Positions 22,885-33,229 of a stretch of 64,000 nt of DNA are shown piece by piece. Under the pieces are notes generated by a model. The model saw only the letters and a list, made by a program, of their open reading frames with translations. It was not told the origin of the DNA and did no database searches. The DNA is taken from positions 2,283,725 through 2,347,724 of the forward strand of contig NZ_DF820425.1 in the NCBI RefSeq assembly GCF_000617845.2. Reading direction: 5' to 3'. A program made the translations under genes and the position numbers. The DNA comes from Bradyrhizobium sp. DOA9. Its GTDB lineage: Bacteria > Pseudomonadota > Alphaproteobacteria > Rhizobiales > Xanthobacteraceae. The first letter of the stretch is position 1. Every line of letters starts with the position of its first letter.

Positions 22885-23625
22885 TCAGGATTTGGAAAGC
22901 ATGCTGCGTGCGGTCTCCAGGTCTGCGGGCGTATCAACCCCGCGGGGCACGGTATCGACGATGGTGAAGTCGATGCGCATTCCGGCCTCCAGCGCCCGGA
23001 GCTGCTCGAGCTTTTCCTGCAATTCCAGCGGAGACGGCGGAAGAGAGACGTAGCGCTCCAGCGCGGCGCGGCGAAAGGCATAGAGGCCGATATGGTGGTA
23101 GCGCGGTCCGTCGCCGGTCGGGGCGGTCGCACGGGTGAAATAAAGTGCGCGCATTCGCCTGCCGCCAACCGAGGTTCCGATCGCCTTCACCACGCTTGGG
23201 GCGAGATCCTCTTCCTCAGTGTGGATCCGCGAGGCCAGCGTCGCGATGTCCACCGCCGGGTCTTGCAGCGGCGGCAGAACCTCGCGGATGTTGTCGATCG
23301 TGATGGTCGGGAAATCCCCCTGGAGGTTCACCACGATCTCGGCCTTGCCTTCAGGGTCCAGCTTCCGCATGGCCTCGTGGATGCGGTCGGAGCCGGAGGG
23401 GTGGTCGGCGCGGGTCATCACCGCCTCGCCGCCATGGGCGGTCACGACCGAGGCGATTTCGTCGGTGTCGGTGGCGACCGCGACCCGGCCGATTGCAGCG
23501 GCTTCGGCACGGCGCAGCACATGCACGATCATCGGCAGTCCCGCGATATCGGCGAGCGGCTTGCCGGGCAGGCGGGTGGCCGCCATGCGGGCCGGGATCA
23601 GCACCAGGATGCGGGGATCGATCAT
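22885..23625 (-). CDS. kdsB: 3-deoxy-manno-octulosonate cytidylyltransferase (CMP-KDO synthetase)
   Basis: 246-residue nucleotidyltransferase that activates KDO with CTP for lipopolysaccharide inner-core synthesis. The start is taken at the ATG at 23625 ([21 protein letters not shown]); a longer reading adds 50 residues of non-family sequence. Motifs: [19 protein letters not shown] (about 10-28), [17 protein letters not shown] (about 93-101), VNLQGDFP, and [11 protein letters not shown] near 186. Followed closely by pheA and divergent from cycM. Confidence 0.96.
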   Translation of the reverse strand: MIDPRILVLIPARMAATRLPGKPLADIAGLPMIVHVLRRAEAAAIGRVAVATDTDEIASVVTAHGGEAVMTRADHPSGSDRIHEAMRKLDPEGKAEIVVNLQGDFPTITIDNIREVLPPLQDPAVDIATLASRIHTEEEDLAPSVVKAIGTSVGGRRMRALYFTRATAPTGDGPRYHHIGLYAFRRAALERYVSLPPSPLELQEKLEQLRALEAGMRIDFTIVDTVPRGVDTPADLETARSMLSKS

Positions 23626-23858
23626 TGGGTTCAAAGGTCTGGGGTCAAGAGCCTGAAAACGGAGCGTTTTCCGCACCGGGAAAATGGGATGGGACGAGCC
23701 TGAAGCCGGGTCGCTTATACGGGTTGCCAGACCCCGGGCAAACCGATATCTCAATGGCAAAACTCGGGGAAACAATAAGGAACGTTTGATTCTCCCGAGG
23801 CTCGTCCTTGCGGCCGCTTGGGCCGCTGTTTCCTTCTTGCGGTGGGGCCTGGCCGGAA

Positions 23859-24413
23859 ATGGACTCTTTCGAACTCAATAAAATCATGGGTGCCGTGCTT
23901 GGCACCTGTCTCTTCCTTCTGGTGACCAGCTTCACCGCCCAGGCGCTGTTCTCGCCCAAGATGCCTGAAAAGCCCGGCTTCGAGATCGCCGTGAAGCAAG
24001 ATGCCGGCGGCGGCAAGGAAGGCGGCGCTGCCGCCGCATCGTCCGAGCCGATCGAGAAGCTGCTCCAGACCGCCTCCGTCGAGAAGGGCGCGGCGGCCGC
24101 CAAGAAGTGCGGCGCCTGCCACACCTTCGAGAAGGGCGGCCCGAATCGCGTCGGTCCGAACCTCTATGGCGTCGTCGGTGAGCCCAAGGGCCAGGGCCAT
24201 GGCGGCTTCAACTTCTCGGCTGCCATGAAGGGCAAGGGCGGCAACTGGACCTTCGACGACCTCAACAAGTTCCTCGCCAATCCGAAGGGCTTCATTCCGG
24301 GCACCGCGATGGGCTTTGCCGGTATTGCAAAGGACTCCGAGCGCGCCGACGTCATTGCCTATCTGAACTCGTTGTCGGAGCATCCGCAGCCGCTGCCGAC
24401 GGCCTCGAAGTAG
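23859..24413 (+). CDS. cycM: Membrane-anchored cytochrome c (CycM)
   Basis: 184-residue class I c-type cytochrome. The start is the ATG at 23859 ([17 protein letters not shown]). An uncleaved N-terminal membrane anchor (about 9-30, [20 protein letters not shown]) is followed by a Gly/Ala-rich linker and the haem domain with CGACH (about 88-92) and a distal Met in GTAMGFAG. Length and layout match CycM of Bradyrhizobium japonicum, which carries electrons from the bc1 complex to the aa3 cytochrome oxidase. It is followed by a strong terminator, so it is a single-gene unit. Confidence 0.94.
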   Translation: MDSFELNKIMGAVLGTCLFLLVTSFTAQALFSPKMPEKPGFEIAVKQDAGGGKEGGAAAASSEPIEKLLQTASVEKGAAAAKKCGACHTFEKGGPNRVGPNLYGVVGEPKGQGHGGFNFSAAMKGKGGNWTFDDLNKFLANPKGFIPGTAMGFAGIAKDSERADVIAYLNSLSEHPQPLPTASK

Positions 24414-24436
24414 GTCTCAAGAACCCGTCTTGGAAT

Positions 24437-24470
24437 AAACGGCCAGGCTGAAAAGCCTGGCCGTTTCCTT
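24437..24470 (+). terminator. Rho-independent terminator after cycM
   Basis: A perfect 13-bp stem, AAACGGCCAGGCT (24437-24449) with AGCCTGGCCGTTT (24454-24466), closes a GAAA tetraloop and runs into TTTCCTT. It starts 23 nt after the cycM stop. Confidence 0.88.
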
Positions 24471-24623
24471 ATCCGGGCCTCGCGGCGACGTTATCGGGGC
24501 GTTTGGCCGCATCCGATCGGCCGGCCGGGCTTCCAAGATGAGGAAAAAGCAACATATTCGGTCGAAACCTCGCCTATATTGGGAACTTAAAGGAGTAGCC
24601 TCCTTCAAGACAGGGATGTTGAT

Positions 24624-26522
24624 TTGGCCATCACCCGACGCGATCTCCTGCTCACCGGCACTGCTGCGGCAGCGCTTCCAGCCCTTGGCCCCGTCGCGGC
24701 CGTTTCCGTCGGCGTGGCGCATGCGCAATCGGCAGCTGAGCTGCCTTGGCGCCACGCGCTGTCCCTGTTCGGAAAGGTCAAGTATCCCGCCGACTTCAAG
24801 CGCTTCGACTACGTCAATCCGGATGCGCCCAAGGGCGGGGTCGCGCGCCAGATCGCCGTCGGCACGTTCGACAATTTCAACATCGTCGTCTCGGGCGTGA
24901 AGGGCCAGGTCGCCGGCGCCGTCGCATTCATCTATGAATCGCTCCTGACGCAGTCGCTTGACGAGGTCTCGACCGAATACGGCGCGCTGGCCGAAGCGGT
25001 CAGCCATCCCGACGATTTCTCTTTCGTCACCTATCGCCTGCGGCCGCAGGCGAAATGGCACGACGGCAAGCCCGTCACGCCGGAGGACGTGATCTTCTCG
25101 CTCGATTCCTTCAAGAAGAACCACCCGATGTACTCGGCCTATTACAGCCATGTGGTGAAGGCCGAGAAGGTCGGCGAGCGTGACGTGAAGTTCGTGTTCG
25201 ACGCACCCGGCAACCGCGAGCTGCCGCAGATCGTCGGGCAGCTCATTGTCTTGCCGAAGCATTGGTGGGAGGGGACCGATGCGCAGGGTCGCAAGCGCGA
25301 CGTCTCCACGACGACGCTGGAGATTCCGCTCGGTTCGGGTCCCTACAGGGTGAAGGAATTCGTTGCAGGACGGTCGATCGCGCTGGAGCGCGTCAAGGAT
25401 TATTGGGGCCGCGACCTGCCTGCCAATGTCGGCCGCAACAATTTCGACGAGCTGCGCTACGAATATTTCCGCGACGCCACCGTGGCGATCGAGGCTTTCA
25501 AGGCCGACCAGGTCGATTGGCGGACCGAGAACAGCGCGAAGAATTGGGCGACGGCGTACGACTTTCCGGCCGTGACCGAAAAGCGCGTGATCCTCGAGGA
25601 GTTCGCCAATCGTAGCTCGGGCGTGATGCAGGCCTTCGTGCCGAACCTGCGCCGCGCCAAGTTCAGCGATCCCCGCGTGCGTCGCGCGCTCAACTACGCG
25701 TTCGACTTCGAGGAGATGAACAAGCAGATCTTCTTCGGTCAGTACAAGCGCATCAGCAGCTATTTCGACGGCATCGATGAACTGATGGCAACCGGATTGC
25801 CGCAGGGCAAGGAGCTCGAAATTCTCGAGACCGTTCGCGCCGAGGTGCCGCCCGAGGTCTTCACGACGGCCTACACCAATCCGGTCGGAGGCAGTCCGGA
25901 AGCGGTGCGAGACAATTTGCGTGAAGCGCTCCGCCTGTTCAAGGAGGCCGGTTACGAAGTGCGCGACCGCAAGCTGGTCGATGTCAAGACCGGCGCCCAG
26001 TTCTCGCTGGAACTGCTCAACTCGGATCCCAGCTTCGAACGAATTACGCTGTTCTACAAGCCGTCACTGGAGCGGCTCGGCATTGCCGTGAGCGTCCGGA
26101 CGGTCGATCCGACTCAATATGAGAACAGGACGCGCGAGTGGGACTTCGACATCGTCACGAACTCCTGGGGCGAGTCGCAATCGCCGGGCAACGAGCAGCG
26201 CGAGTTCTGGTCCTCCAAGTCCGCCGACATCGCCGGCTCGCGCAACATCGCCGGCATCAAGAATCCGGCCATCGACAAGCTGATCGAGCGGGTGATCTAC
26301 GCCACCGATCGCGACGATCTCGTCGCCGCCACCAAGGCACTCGACCGCGTGCTGCTGTGGAATCACTACGTCGTGCCGCAATGGACCTACAACAAGATCC
26401 GCACCGCGCGCTGGGATCGGTTCGGACGGCCGGCGGAACTGCCCAAATACGGTCAGTCGGGGTTCCCGTTCATCTGGTGGTACGACGCAGACAAGGCGGC
26501 GCGGATCGCAAAGAAGTCGTGA
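24624..26522 (+). CDS. Extracellular solute-binding protein, YejA type (first of two)
   Basis: 632-residue periplasmic peptide-binding protein of SBP family 5. The start is a TTG at 24624 (MAITRRDLLLTGTAAAALPAL) with AGGGA about 10 nt upstream. The twin-arginine RRDLLL followed by a hydrophobic stretch and AHAQ is a Tat-type signal. The mature part carries the YejA hallmark YPADFKRFDYVNPDAPKGG, then LRPQAKWHDGKPVTPEDVIFS, the family-5 motif. The end WTYNKIRTARWDRFGRP is YejA-like. It heads an operon with a second paralogue and yejBEF. The Yej system imports oligopeptide-like compounds, including microcin C in E. coli. Confidence 0.93.
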   Translation: MAITRRDLLLTGTAAAALPALGPVAAVSVGVAHAQSAAELPWRHALSLFGKVKYPADFKRFDYVNPDAPKGGVARQIAVGTFDNFNIVVSGVKGQVAGAVAFIYESLLTQSLDEVSTEYGALAEAVSHPDDFSFVTYRLRPQAKWHDGKPVTPEDVIFSLDSFKKNHPMYSAYYSHVVKAEKVGERDVKFVFDAPGNRELPQIVGQLIVLPKHWWEGTDAQGRKRDVSTTTLEIPLGSGPYRVKEFVAGRSIALERVKDYWGRDLPANVGRNNFDELRYEYFRDATVAIEAFKADQVDWRTENSAKNWATAYDFPAVTEKRVILEEFANRSSGVMQAFVPNLRRAKFSDPRVRRALNYAFDFEEMNKQIFFGQYKRISSYFDGIDELMATGLPQGKELEILETVRAEVPPEVFTTAYTNPVGGSPEAVRDNLREALRLFKEAGYEVRDRKLVDVKTGAQFSLELLNSDPSFERITLFYKPSLERLGIAVSVRTVDPTQYENRTREWDFDIVTNSWGESQSPGNEQREFWSSKSADIAGSRNIAGIKNPAIDKLIERVIYATDRDDLVAATKALDRVLLWNHYVVPQWTYNKIRTARWDRFGRPAELPKYGQSGFPFIWWYDADKAARIAKKS

Positions 26523-26536
26523 AGGACAATCCCCGC

Positions 26537-28423
26537 ATGACGCAGATGTCACGCCGCCATGTGCTGGTCTTGGGTGTTGGCGGCGCCCTCGGAGCGTCCG
26601 TCGGTGCGCCGCTGCTGCGCAGCGCGCGGGCATCGGAAGCGGCGACCGAGGCGCACGGCATGTCGGCATTCGGCGATCTCAGATATCCCGCCGACTTCCA
26701 TCATTTCGATTACGTCAATGTCGACGCGCCGAAAGGCGGCACGTTCTCGCTGATCCCGTCGGTGCGCGCCTACAATCAGTCCTACCAGACCTTCAACTCG
26801 CTCAACGCCTTCATCCTGAAAGGCGACGGCGCACAAGGTATGGATATGACGTTCTCGCCGCTGATGGTCCGGGCAGCTGACGAGCCCGACGCAATGTACG
26901 GGCTGGCAGCCAAATCCGTGCAGATATCGCCGGACAAGCTGGTCTACCGCTTCACGATGCGGCCCGAGGCGAAATTCCACGACGGGACCAGGCTCACTGC
27001 CCACGATGCGGCTTTTTCGCTGACCACGCTGAAGACCAAGGGGCATCCGCTGATCATCGTGCAGATGCGCGACATGGTCAGTGCGGAGGCCCTCGACGAT
27101 GCGACGCTCGTCGTCACCTTCGCCAAGGGGCGCGCGCGCGACGTGCCGCTCTATGTTGCCAGCCTGCCGATCTTCTCGAAGGCGTACTACGCCTCCCGCC
27201 CATTCGATGAATCATCGCTCGAGATTCCGCTCGGCTCGGGCCCCTACAAGGTCGGCAGGTTCGAGGTCAATCGCTACATCGAGTTCGAGCGCGTGAAGGA
27301 TTGGTGGGCCGCCGATCTGCCGCCCTGCCGCGGCAGCTATAATTTCGATGTCGTCCGCTACGAATTCTATCGCGACCGAGACGTCGCTTTCGAGGGCTTT
27401 ACCGGCAAGAGCTATCTCTATCGGGAGGAGTTCACCTCGCGCATCTGGGCGACGCGCTATGACTTCCCCGCGGTGAAGGAAGGCCGGGTCAAGATGGAGA
27501 TCGTGCCCGACGATACGCCGTCCGGCGCGCAAGGCTGGTTCATCAATACGCGGCGCGACAAATTCAAAGACCCCCGCGTGCGCGAGGCCCTGATCAATGC
27601 CTTCGATTTCGAATGGACCAACAAGACCATCATGTACGGCGCCTATGCCCGTACGGTGTCGCCATTCCAGAACTCGGACCTGATGGCGGGCAACGCGCCG
27701 CCTTCGCCGGAAGAGCTGAAGCTGCTGGAGCCGTTTCGCGGCCAGGTTCCCGACGAGGTGTTCGCGGCGCCGTTCACGCCGCCGACCTCCGACGGCTCCG
27801 GGCAGGATCGCAGCCTGCTCCGCAAGGCGCAGCAATTGCTGACCGAGGCCGGCGTGCCCATCAAGGACGGCAAGCGGGTGCTGCCGAACGGCGAATTGTT
27901 CAAGATCGAGTTCCTGCTGGATGAGCCCTCGTTCCAGCCGCACCACGCGCCTTACATCAAGAATCTCGCGACGCTCGGCATCGAAGCGAGCGTGCGCCTC
28001 GTCGATGCCGTACAGCACAAGGCCCGGCAGGAAGATTTTGATTTCGACATGACCATCCAGCGCTTCAGCATGTCGGCGACACCAGGCGATGCCATGCGCG
28101 CGTTCTTCTCCTCGCAGGTCGCGAACACCAAGGGCTCGTACAATCTCGCTGGCGTCGCCAGTCCGGCCATCGACGCCATGATCGAGAAGATCATGGCGGC
28201 CGACAGCCGCGAAGAGCTGACCGTCGCCTGCCGCGCCTTCGATCGCCTGTTCCGCGCCGGTCGCTATTGGGTGCCGCAATGGTACAACAAGACGCATCGG
28301 CTGGCCTATTGGGATCAGTTCGGCCATCCACCGAGGCTGCCGCGCTACGCCAACGGGGTCGGCGCGCCGGAGATCTGGTGGTATGAGCCAGCCAAGGCGG
28401 CCAAGCTCGAGCAGGCAAAATAG
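26537..28423 (+). CDS. Extracellular solute-binding protein, YejA type (second of two)
   Basis: 628-residue paralogue of the preceding binding protein, starting at the ATG at 26537, 14 nt after its stop. The N-terminus MTQMSRRHVLVLGVGGALGA has a twin-arginine signal, and YPADFHHFDYVNVDAPKGG repeats the YejA hallmark. MRPEAKFHDGTRLTAHDAAFS is the family-5 motif and ends in a YejA-like VPQWYNKTHRLAYWDQFG. A longer reading from 26138 overlaps the first gene in another frame and is rejected. Two diverged binding proteins feeding one permease would widen the substrate range. Confidence 0.93.
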   Translation: MTQMSRRHVLVLGVGGALGASVGAPLLRSARASEAATEAHGMSAFGDLRYPADFHHFDYVNVDAPKGGTFSLIPSVRAYNQSYQTFNSLNAFILKGDGAQGMDMTFSPLMVRAADEPDAMYGLAAKSVQISPDKLVYRFTMRPEAKFHDGTRLTAHDAAFSLTTLKTKGHPLIIVQMRDMVSAEALDDATLVVTFAKGRARDVPLYVASLPIFSKAYYASRPFDESSLEIPLGSGPYKVGRFEVNRYIEFERVKDWWAADLPPCRGSYNFDVVRYEFYRDRDVAFEGFTGKSYLYREEFTSRIWATRYDFPAVKEGRVKMEIVPDDTPSGAQGWFINTRRDKFKDPRVREALINAFDFEWTNKTIMYGAYARTVSPFQNSDLMAGNAPPSPEELKLLEPFRGQVPDEVFAAPFTPPTSDGSGQDRSLLRKAQQLLTEAGVPIKDGKRVLPNGELFKIEFLLDEPSFQPHHAPYIKNLATLGIEASVRLVDAVQHKARQEDFDFDMTIQRFSMSATPGDAMRAFFSSQVANTKGSYNLAGVASPAIDAMIEKIMAADSREELTVACRAFDRLFRAGRYWVPQWYNKTHRLAYWDQFGHPPRLPRYANGVGAPEIWWYEPAKAAKLEQAK

Positions 28424-28425
28424 CC

Positions 28426-29529
28426 ATGAGCGCCTATATCGCCCGCCGCATCCTGCTGATGATCCCGACCCTGCTCGGAATCCTCTTCGTGTCCTTCGTC
28501 GTCGTGCAGTTCGCGCCGGGCGGCCCGGTCGAGCGCGTGATCGCGCAGCTCTCGGGTGCCGATACCGGAGGCACCTCGCGCATCTCGGGCGGCAGCGATT
28601 TCGCGCAGCGCGCGCCGGGGCAGGTGGGCGCCGACGCCGTCAACTCGAAATATCGCGGCGCGCAGGGCCTCGACCCTGATTTCATCAAGAAGCTGGAGGT
28701 GCAGTTCGGCTTCGACAAGCCCGCGCCGGAACGCTTCCTGCTGATGGTGTGGAATTTCGCCCGCTTCGATTTCGGCAAGAGCTATTTTCGCGACGTCAGC
28801 GTGCTCCAGCTCATCAAGGAGAAGCTGCCCGTCTCGATCTCGCTTGGCCTCTGGCTGACGCTTGTGACGTACCTGATCTCGATCCCGCTCGGCATTCGCA
28901 AGGCCGTGAACGACGGGGCGCGGTTCGACACCTGGACCTCGACGGTACTCGTGCTCGGCTATGCCATCCCGGGCTTCCTGTTCGCGATCCTGCTGATCAT
29001 CCTGTTTGCCGGCGGCTCCTTCTTCAACTGGTTCCCGCTGCGCGGACTGACCTCGGACGGTTGGTCGCAATTTCCCTGGTACTGGAAGATCATCGATTAC
29101 TTCTGGCATCTGACGCTGCCGTTGATTGCCATGGGGTTGGGCGCGTTCACCACGATGACGTTCCTGACCAAGAACTCGTTCCTGGACGAGATCCGCAAGC
29201 AATACGTCATGACCGCCCGTGCCAAGGGCTGCAGCGAGAACCGGGTGCTCTACGGCCACGTCTTCCGCAACGCGATGCTGATCGTGATCGCTGGCTTCCC
29301 CGGCACTTTCATCCACGCCTTCTTTTCCGGCTCGCTGCTGATCGAGACCATCTTCTCGCTGGACGGGCTCGGACTGCTCAGCTTCGAGAGCGTGCTCAAC
29401 CGCGACTATCCCGTGGTGTTCGGCACGCTCTACATCTTCTCGCTGGTCGGCCTCGTCATCAACCTGATCTCCGACCTGACCTATATGTGGATCGACCCCC
29501 GGATCGATTTCGAAGCGCGAGAGGTCTGA
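28426..29529 (+). CDS. yejB: Microcin C/oligopeptide ABC transporter permease YejB
   Basis: 367-residue inner-membrane permease. It starts MSAYIARRILLMIPTLLGI 2 nt after the binding-protein stop. The first span is followed by a roughly 100-residue periplasmic loop (VQFAPGGPVERVIAQLSG to KLEVQFGFDKPAPERF), as usual for YejB/DppB types. The binding-protein-dependent transport domain comes next, with the EAA-like loop YVMTARAKGCSENRVLYGHVFRNAM (about 260-284) that docks to the ATPase. Its TGA overlaps the yejE ATG by one base. Confidence 0.95.
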   Translation: MSAYIARRILLMIPTLLGILFVSFVVVQFAPGGPVERVIAQLSGADTGGTSRISGGSDFAQRAPGQVGADAVNSKYRGAQGLDPDFIKKLEVQFGFDKPAPERFLLMVWNFARFDFGKSYFRDVSVLQLIKEKLPVSISLGLWLTLVTYLISIPLGIRKAVNDGARFDTWTSTVLVLGYAIPGFLFAILLIILFAGGSFFNWFPLRGLTSDGWSQFPWYWKIIDYFWHLTLPLIAMGLGAFTTMTFLTKNSFLDEIRKQYVMTARAKGCSENRVLYGHVFRNAMLIVIAGFPGTFIHAFFSGSLLIETIFSLDGLGLLSFESVLNRDYPVVFGTLYIFSLVGLVINLISDLTYMWIDPRIDFEAREV

Positions 29530-30707
29530 TGACGATCACCGCGCCGACGCCGATCGAGACCACAGCGAAGTCGCCGCTCGGCGATGCCGTGCCGATCACG
29601 CGCAAGCCGTTCGCTCCGTCGCCGCTCAACCGGCGGCGCTGGCAGAACTTCAAGGCCAACCGCCGCGGCTACTGGTCGTTCTGGATCTTCATCGGCCTGT
29701 TCGTGATCTCGCTGTTCGCCGAGCTGATTGCCAATGATCGGCCCTTCCTGATCAAGTTCGATGGCCGTCTCTATTGGCCGGCTTTCGTCACCTATTCGGA
29801 GACGACGTTCGGCGGCGATTTCGAGACGGCTGCCGATTACCGCGACCCCTACTTGCAGAAGCTGATCAAGGACAAGGGCGGCAGCATCGTCTGGCCGCTG
29901 ATCCGTTACTCCTATGACACCCACAATCTCGATCTGCCGACGCCGGCACCGTCGCCGCCGACCTGGATGCTGACGGAGAAGCAGTGCCAGCCGGTGGTGG
30001 AGAAGAAGGGGCTGAAGAGCTGCCGCGATCTCGAATACAATTGGCTCGGCACCGACGATCAGGGCCGCGACGTGGTGGCGCGGCTGATCTACGGCTTCCG
30101 CATCTCGGTGCTATTCGGCCTTTGTCTCACCATCGTTTCATCGGTCATCGGCATCGCGGCGGGTGCGGTGCAGGGCTATTTCGGCGGTTGGGTCGATCTG
30201 ATCTTCCAGCGCTTCATCGAGATCTGGACCGCGATTCCCTCGCTCTATCTTCTCCTGATCCTGTCCTCGGTGCTCGTACCCGGCTTCTTCGTGCTGCTCG
30301 GCATCCTGCTGCTGTTCTCCTGGGTCTCGCTGGTCGGCCTCGTGCGAGCCGAGTTCCTGCGCGGGCGCAATTTCGAATACATCCAGGCGGCGCGGGCGCT
30401 CGGCGTCTCCAATCAGGTGATCATGTTCCGTCACCTGCTGCCGAACGCGATGGTCGCGACCATGACCTTCCTGCCGTTCATCGTGTCGAGCTCGGTGATG
30501 ACGCTGACGGCGCTCGATTTCCTCGGCTTCGGCCTGCCACCGGGATCGCCCTCGCTCGGCGAATTGCTGTCGCAGGCCAAGGCCAACGTGCAGGCGCCGT
30601 GGCTCGGCTTCTCCGGCTTCTTCTCGGTCGCGATCATGCTGTCGCTGCTGATCTTCATCGGCGAAGCCGTGCGCGATGCCTTCGATCCGCGCAAGACGTT
30701 CAGGTAA
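29529..30707 (+). CDS. yejE: Microcin C/oligopeptide ABC transporter permease YejE
   Basis: 392-residue second permease, starting at the ATG at 29529 that overlaps the yejB stop. Longer readings from 28749 are in another frame of yejB. After a proline-rich cytoplasmic N-terminus come NRRGYWSFWIFIGLFVISLFAEL (first span) and a long periplasmic part with the YejE-typical WLGTDDQGRDVVARLIYGFRIS. The EAA loop YIQAARALGVSNQVIMFRHLLPN follows, and the C-terminus EAVRDAFDPRKTFR. It pairs with YejB to form the channel. Confidence 0.95.
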   Translation: MTITAPTPIETTAKSPLGDAVPITRKPFAPSPLNRRRWQNFKANRRGYWSFWIFIGLFVISLFAELIANDRPFLIKFDGRLYWPAFVTYSETTFGGDFETAADYRDPYLQKLIKDKGGSIVWPLIRYSYDTHNLDLPTPAPSPPTWMLTEKQCQPVVEKKGLKSCRDLEYNWLGTDDQGRDVVARLIYGFRISVLFGLCLTIVSSVIGIAAGAVQGYFGGWVDLIFQRFIEIWTAIPSLYLLLILSSVLVPGFFVLLGILLLFSWVSLVGLVRAEFLRGRNFEYIQAARALGVSNQVIMFRHLLPNAMVATMTFLPFIVSSSVMTLTALDFLGFGLPPGSPSLGELLSQAKANVQAPWLGFSGFFSVAIMLSLLIFIGEAVRDAFDPRKTFR

Positions 30708-30711
30708 GGCC

Positions 30712-32349
<1,638 letters not shown>

Positions 32350-32362
32350 CTCCGGTGCGCGG

Positions 32363-33229
32363 TTACAGCCGCTTGATCGCGACGACCTCGCTGCCCGCCT
32401 GCTTGATCCGTGCGATGGCCGGCTCGATCGGCTCGATGACGGTCGCCATGTGATACGCGTTGGCGTGAACCATGGTGGTGGCGTCGCGCACGATTGCGAC
32501 ATGACCTTTCCAGAAGATCAGGTCACCGCGTTGCAAGCTGCTTCGCTCATGCGGCTCCAGCGCGCGGCCGAGACCGGCGAGCTGCATGTCGCTGTCGCGC
32601 GGGCAGCCGGTGCCAGCGGCTTCCAGGGATACTTGGACGAGCCCGGAGCAATCGATACCGAGGCTGCTCTTGCCGCCCCAGAGATAAGGTGTTCCGACGA
32701 AGCGTTCGGCAATTGCAACGAAATCGGGCTCATAGTCGTGCAGGTCTACGAGGTGTTGCTTCGGCAGGTATAGACCATCGTGCGTGATGGCGAAGGAGCC
32801 GTCCTCGCGTGTGATCTCGACCCAAGAGCCCATGACCAACGAAGCTGAGGGCGGTAGCTTGATTGATGGGCCGGGAAAGGCGAGAGTTCTGATTGCTGTC
32901 ACCTTGTAATTTGGTGCGGTATATTCTCTCGCAAGGAAGGCATCAGGTAGCCAGCCGACGTAACCATCGGTGTTGAGTTCGCCCCACGCCCAGCCTTCGC
33001 CGTTGCGGTCGTAGATCGTGACGCGCTCACCTCTCAGAGCTTGCGTCATCAGTTCGGCATCTGCAGCCGGCGCACGCCGCAGCGGAATGATCGTTTCAGT
33101 GACTTCGCAGATCTCGCCCTCGACGAAGCGGTCGGCCTGCACCCTGCCGATCAGATAGCTTGCTGCGATATCGCCGCGTGACGGTGTGACCCGTGGGTCG
33201 AAACTTGAAATGTGGATTTTGCTACGCAT
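32363..33229 (-). CDS. NlpC/P60-family peptidase with SH3-like domain
   Basis: 288-residue putative cell-wall endopeptidase, probably a dipeptidyl peptidase or gamma-D-Glu-diaminopimelate hydrolase. The SH3-like region is about residues 40-105 (LMTQALRGERVTIYDRNGEGWAWG, then TDGYVGWLPDAFL). The NlpC/P60 domain follows with YLWGGKSSLGIDCSGLVQ (catalytic Cys about 194), KGHVAIVRD (His) and HANAYHM. No signal peptide is visible, so it may act on recycled peptides in the cytoplasm. Its start overlaps the end of the upstream aminopeptidase gene by 8 nt, fitting a shared role in peptide degradation. Confidence 0.92.
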   Translation of the reverse strand: MRSKIHISSFDPRVTPSRGDIAASYLIGRVQADRFVEGEICEVTETIIPLRRAPAADAELMTQALRGERVTIYDRNGEGWAWGELNTDGYVGWLPDAFLAREYTAPNYKVTAIRTLAFPGPSIKLPPSASLVMGSWVEITREDGSFAITHDGLYLPKQHLVDLHDYEPDFVAIAERFVGTPYLWGGKSSLGIDCSGLVQVSLEAAGTGCPRDSDMQLAGLGRALEPHERSSLQRGDLIFWKGHVAIVRDATTMVHANAYHMATVIEPIEPAIARIKQAGSEVVAIKRL

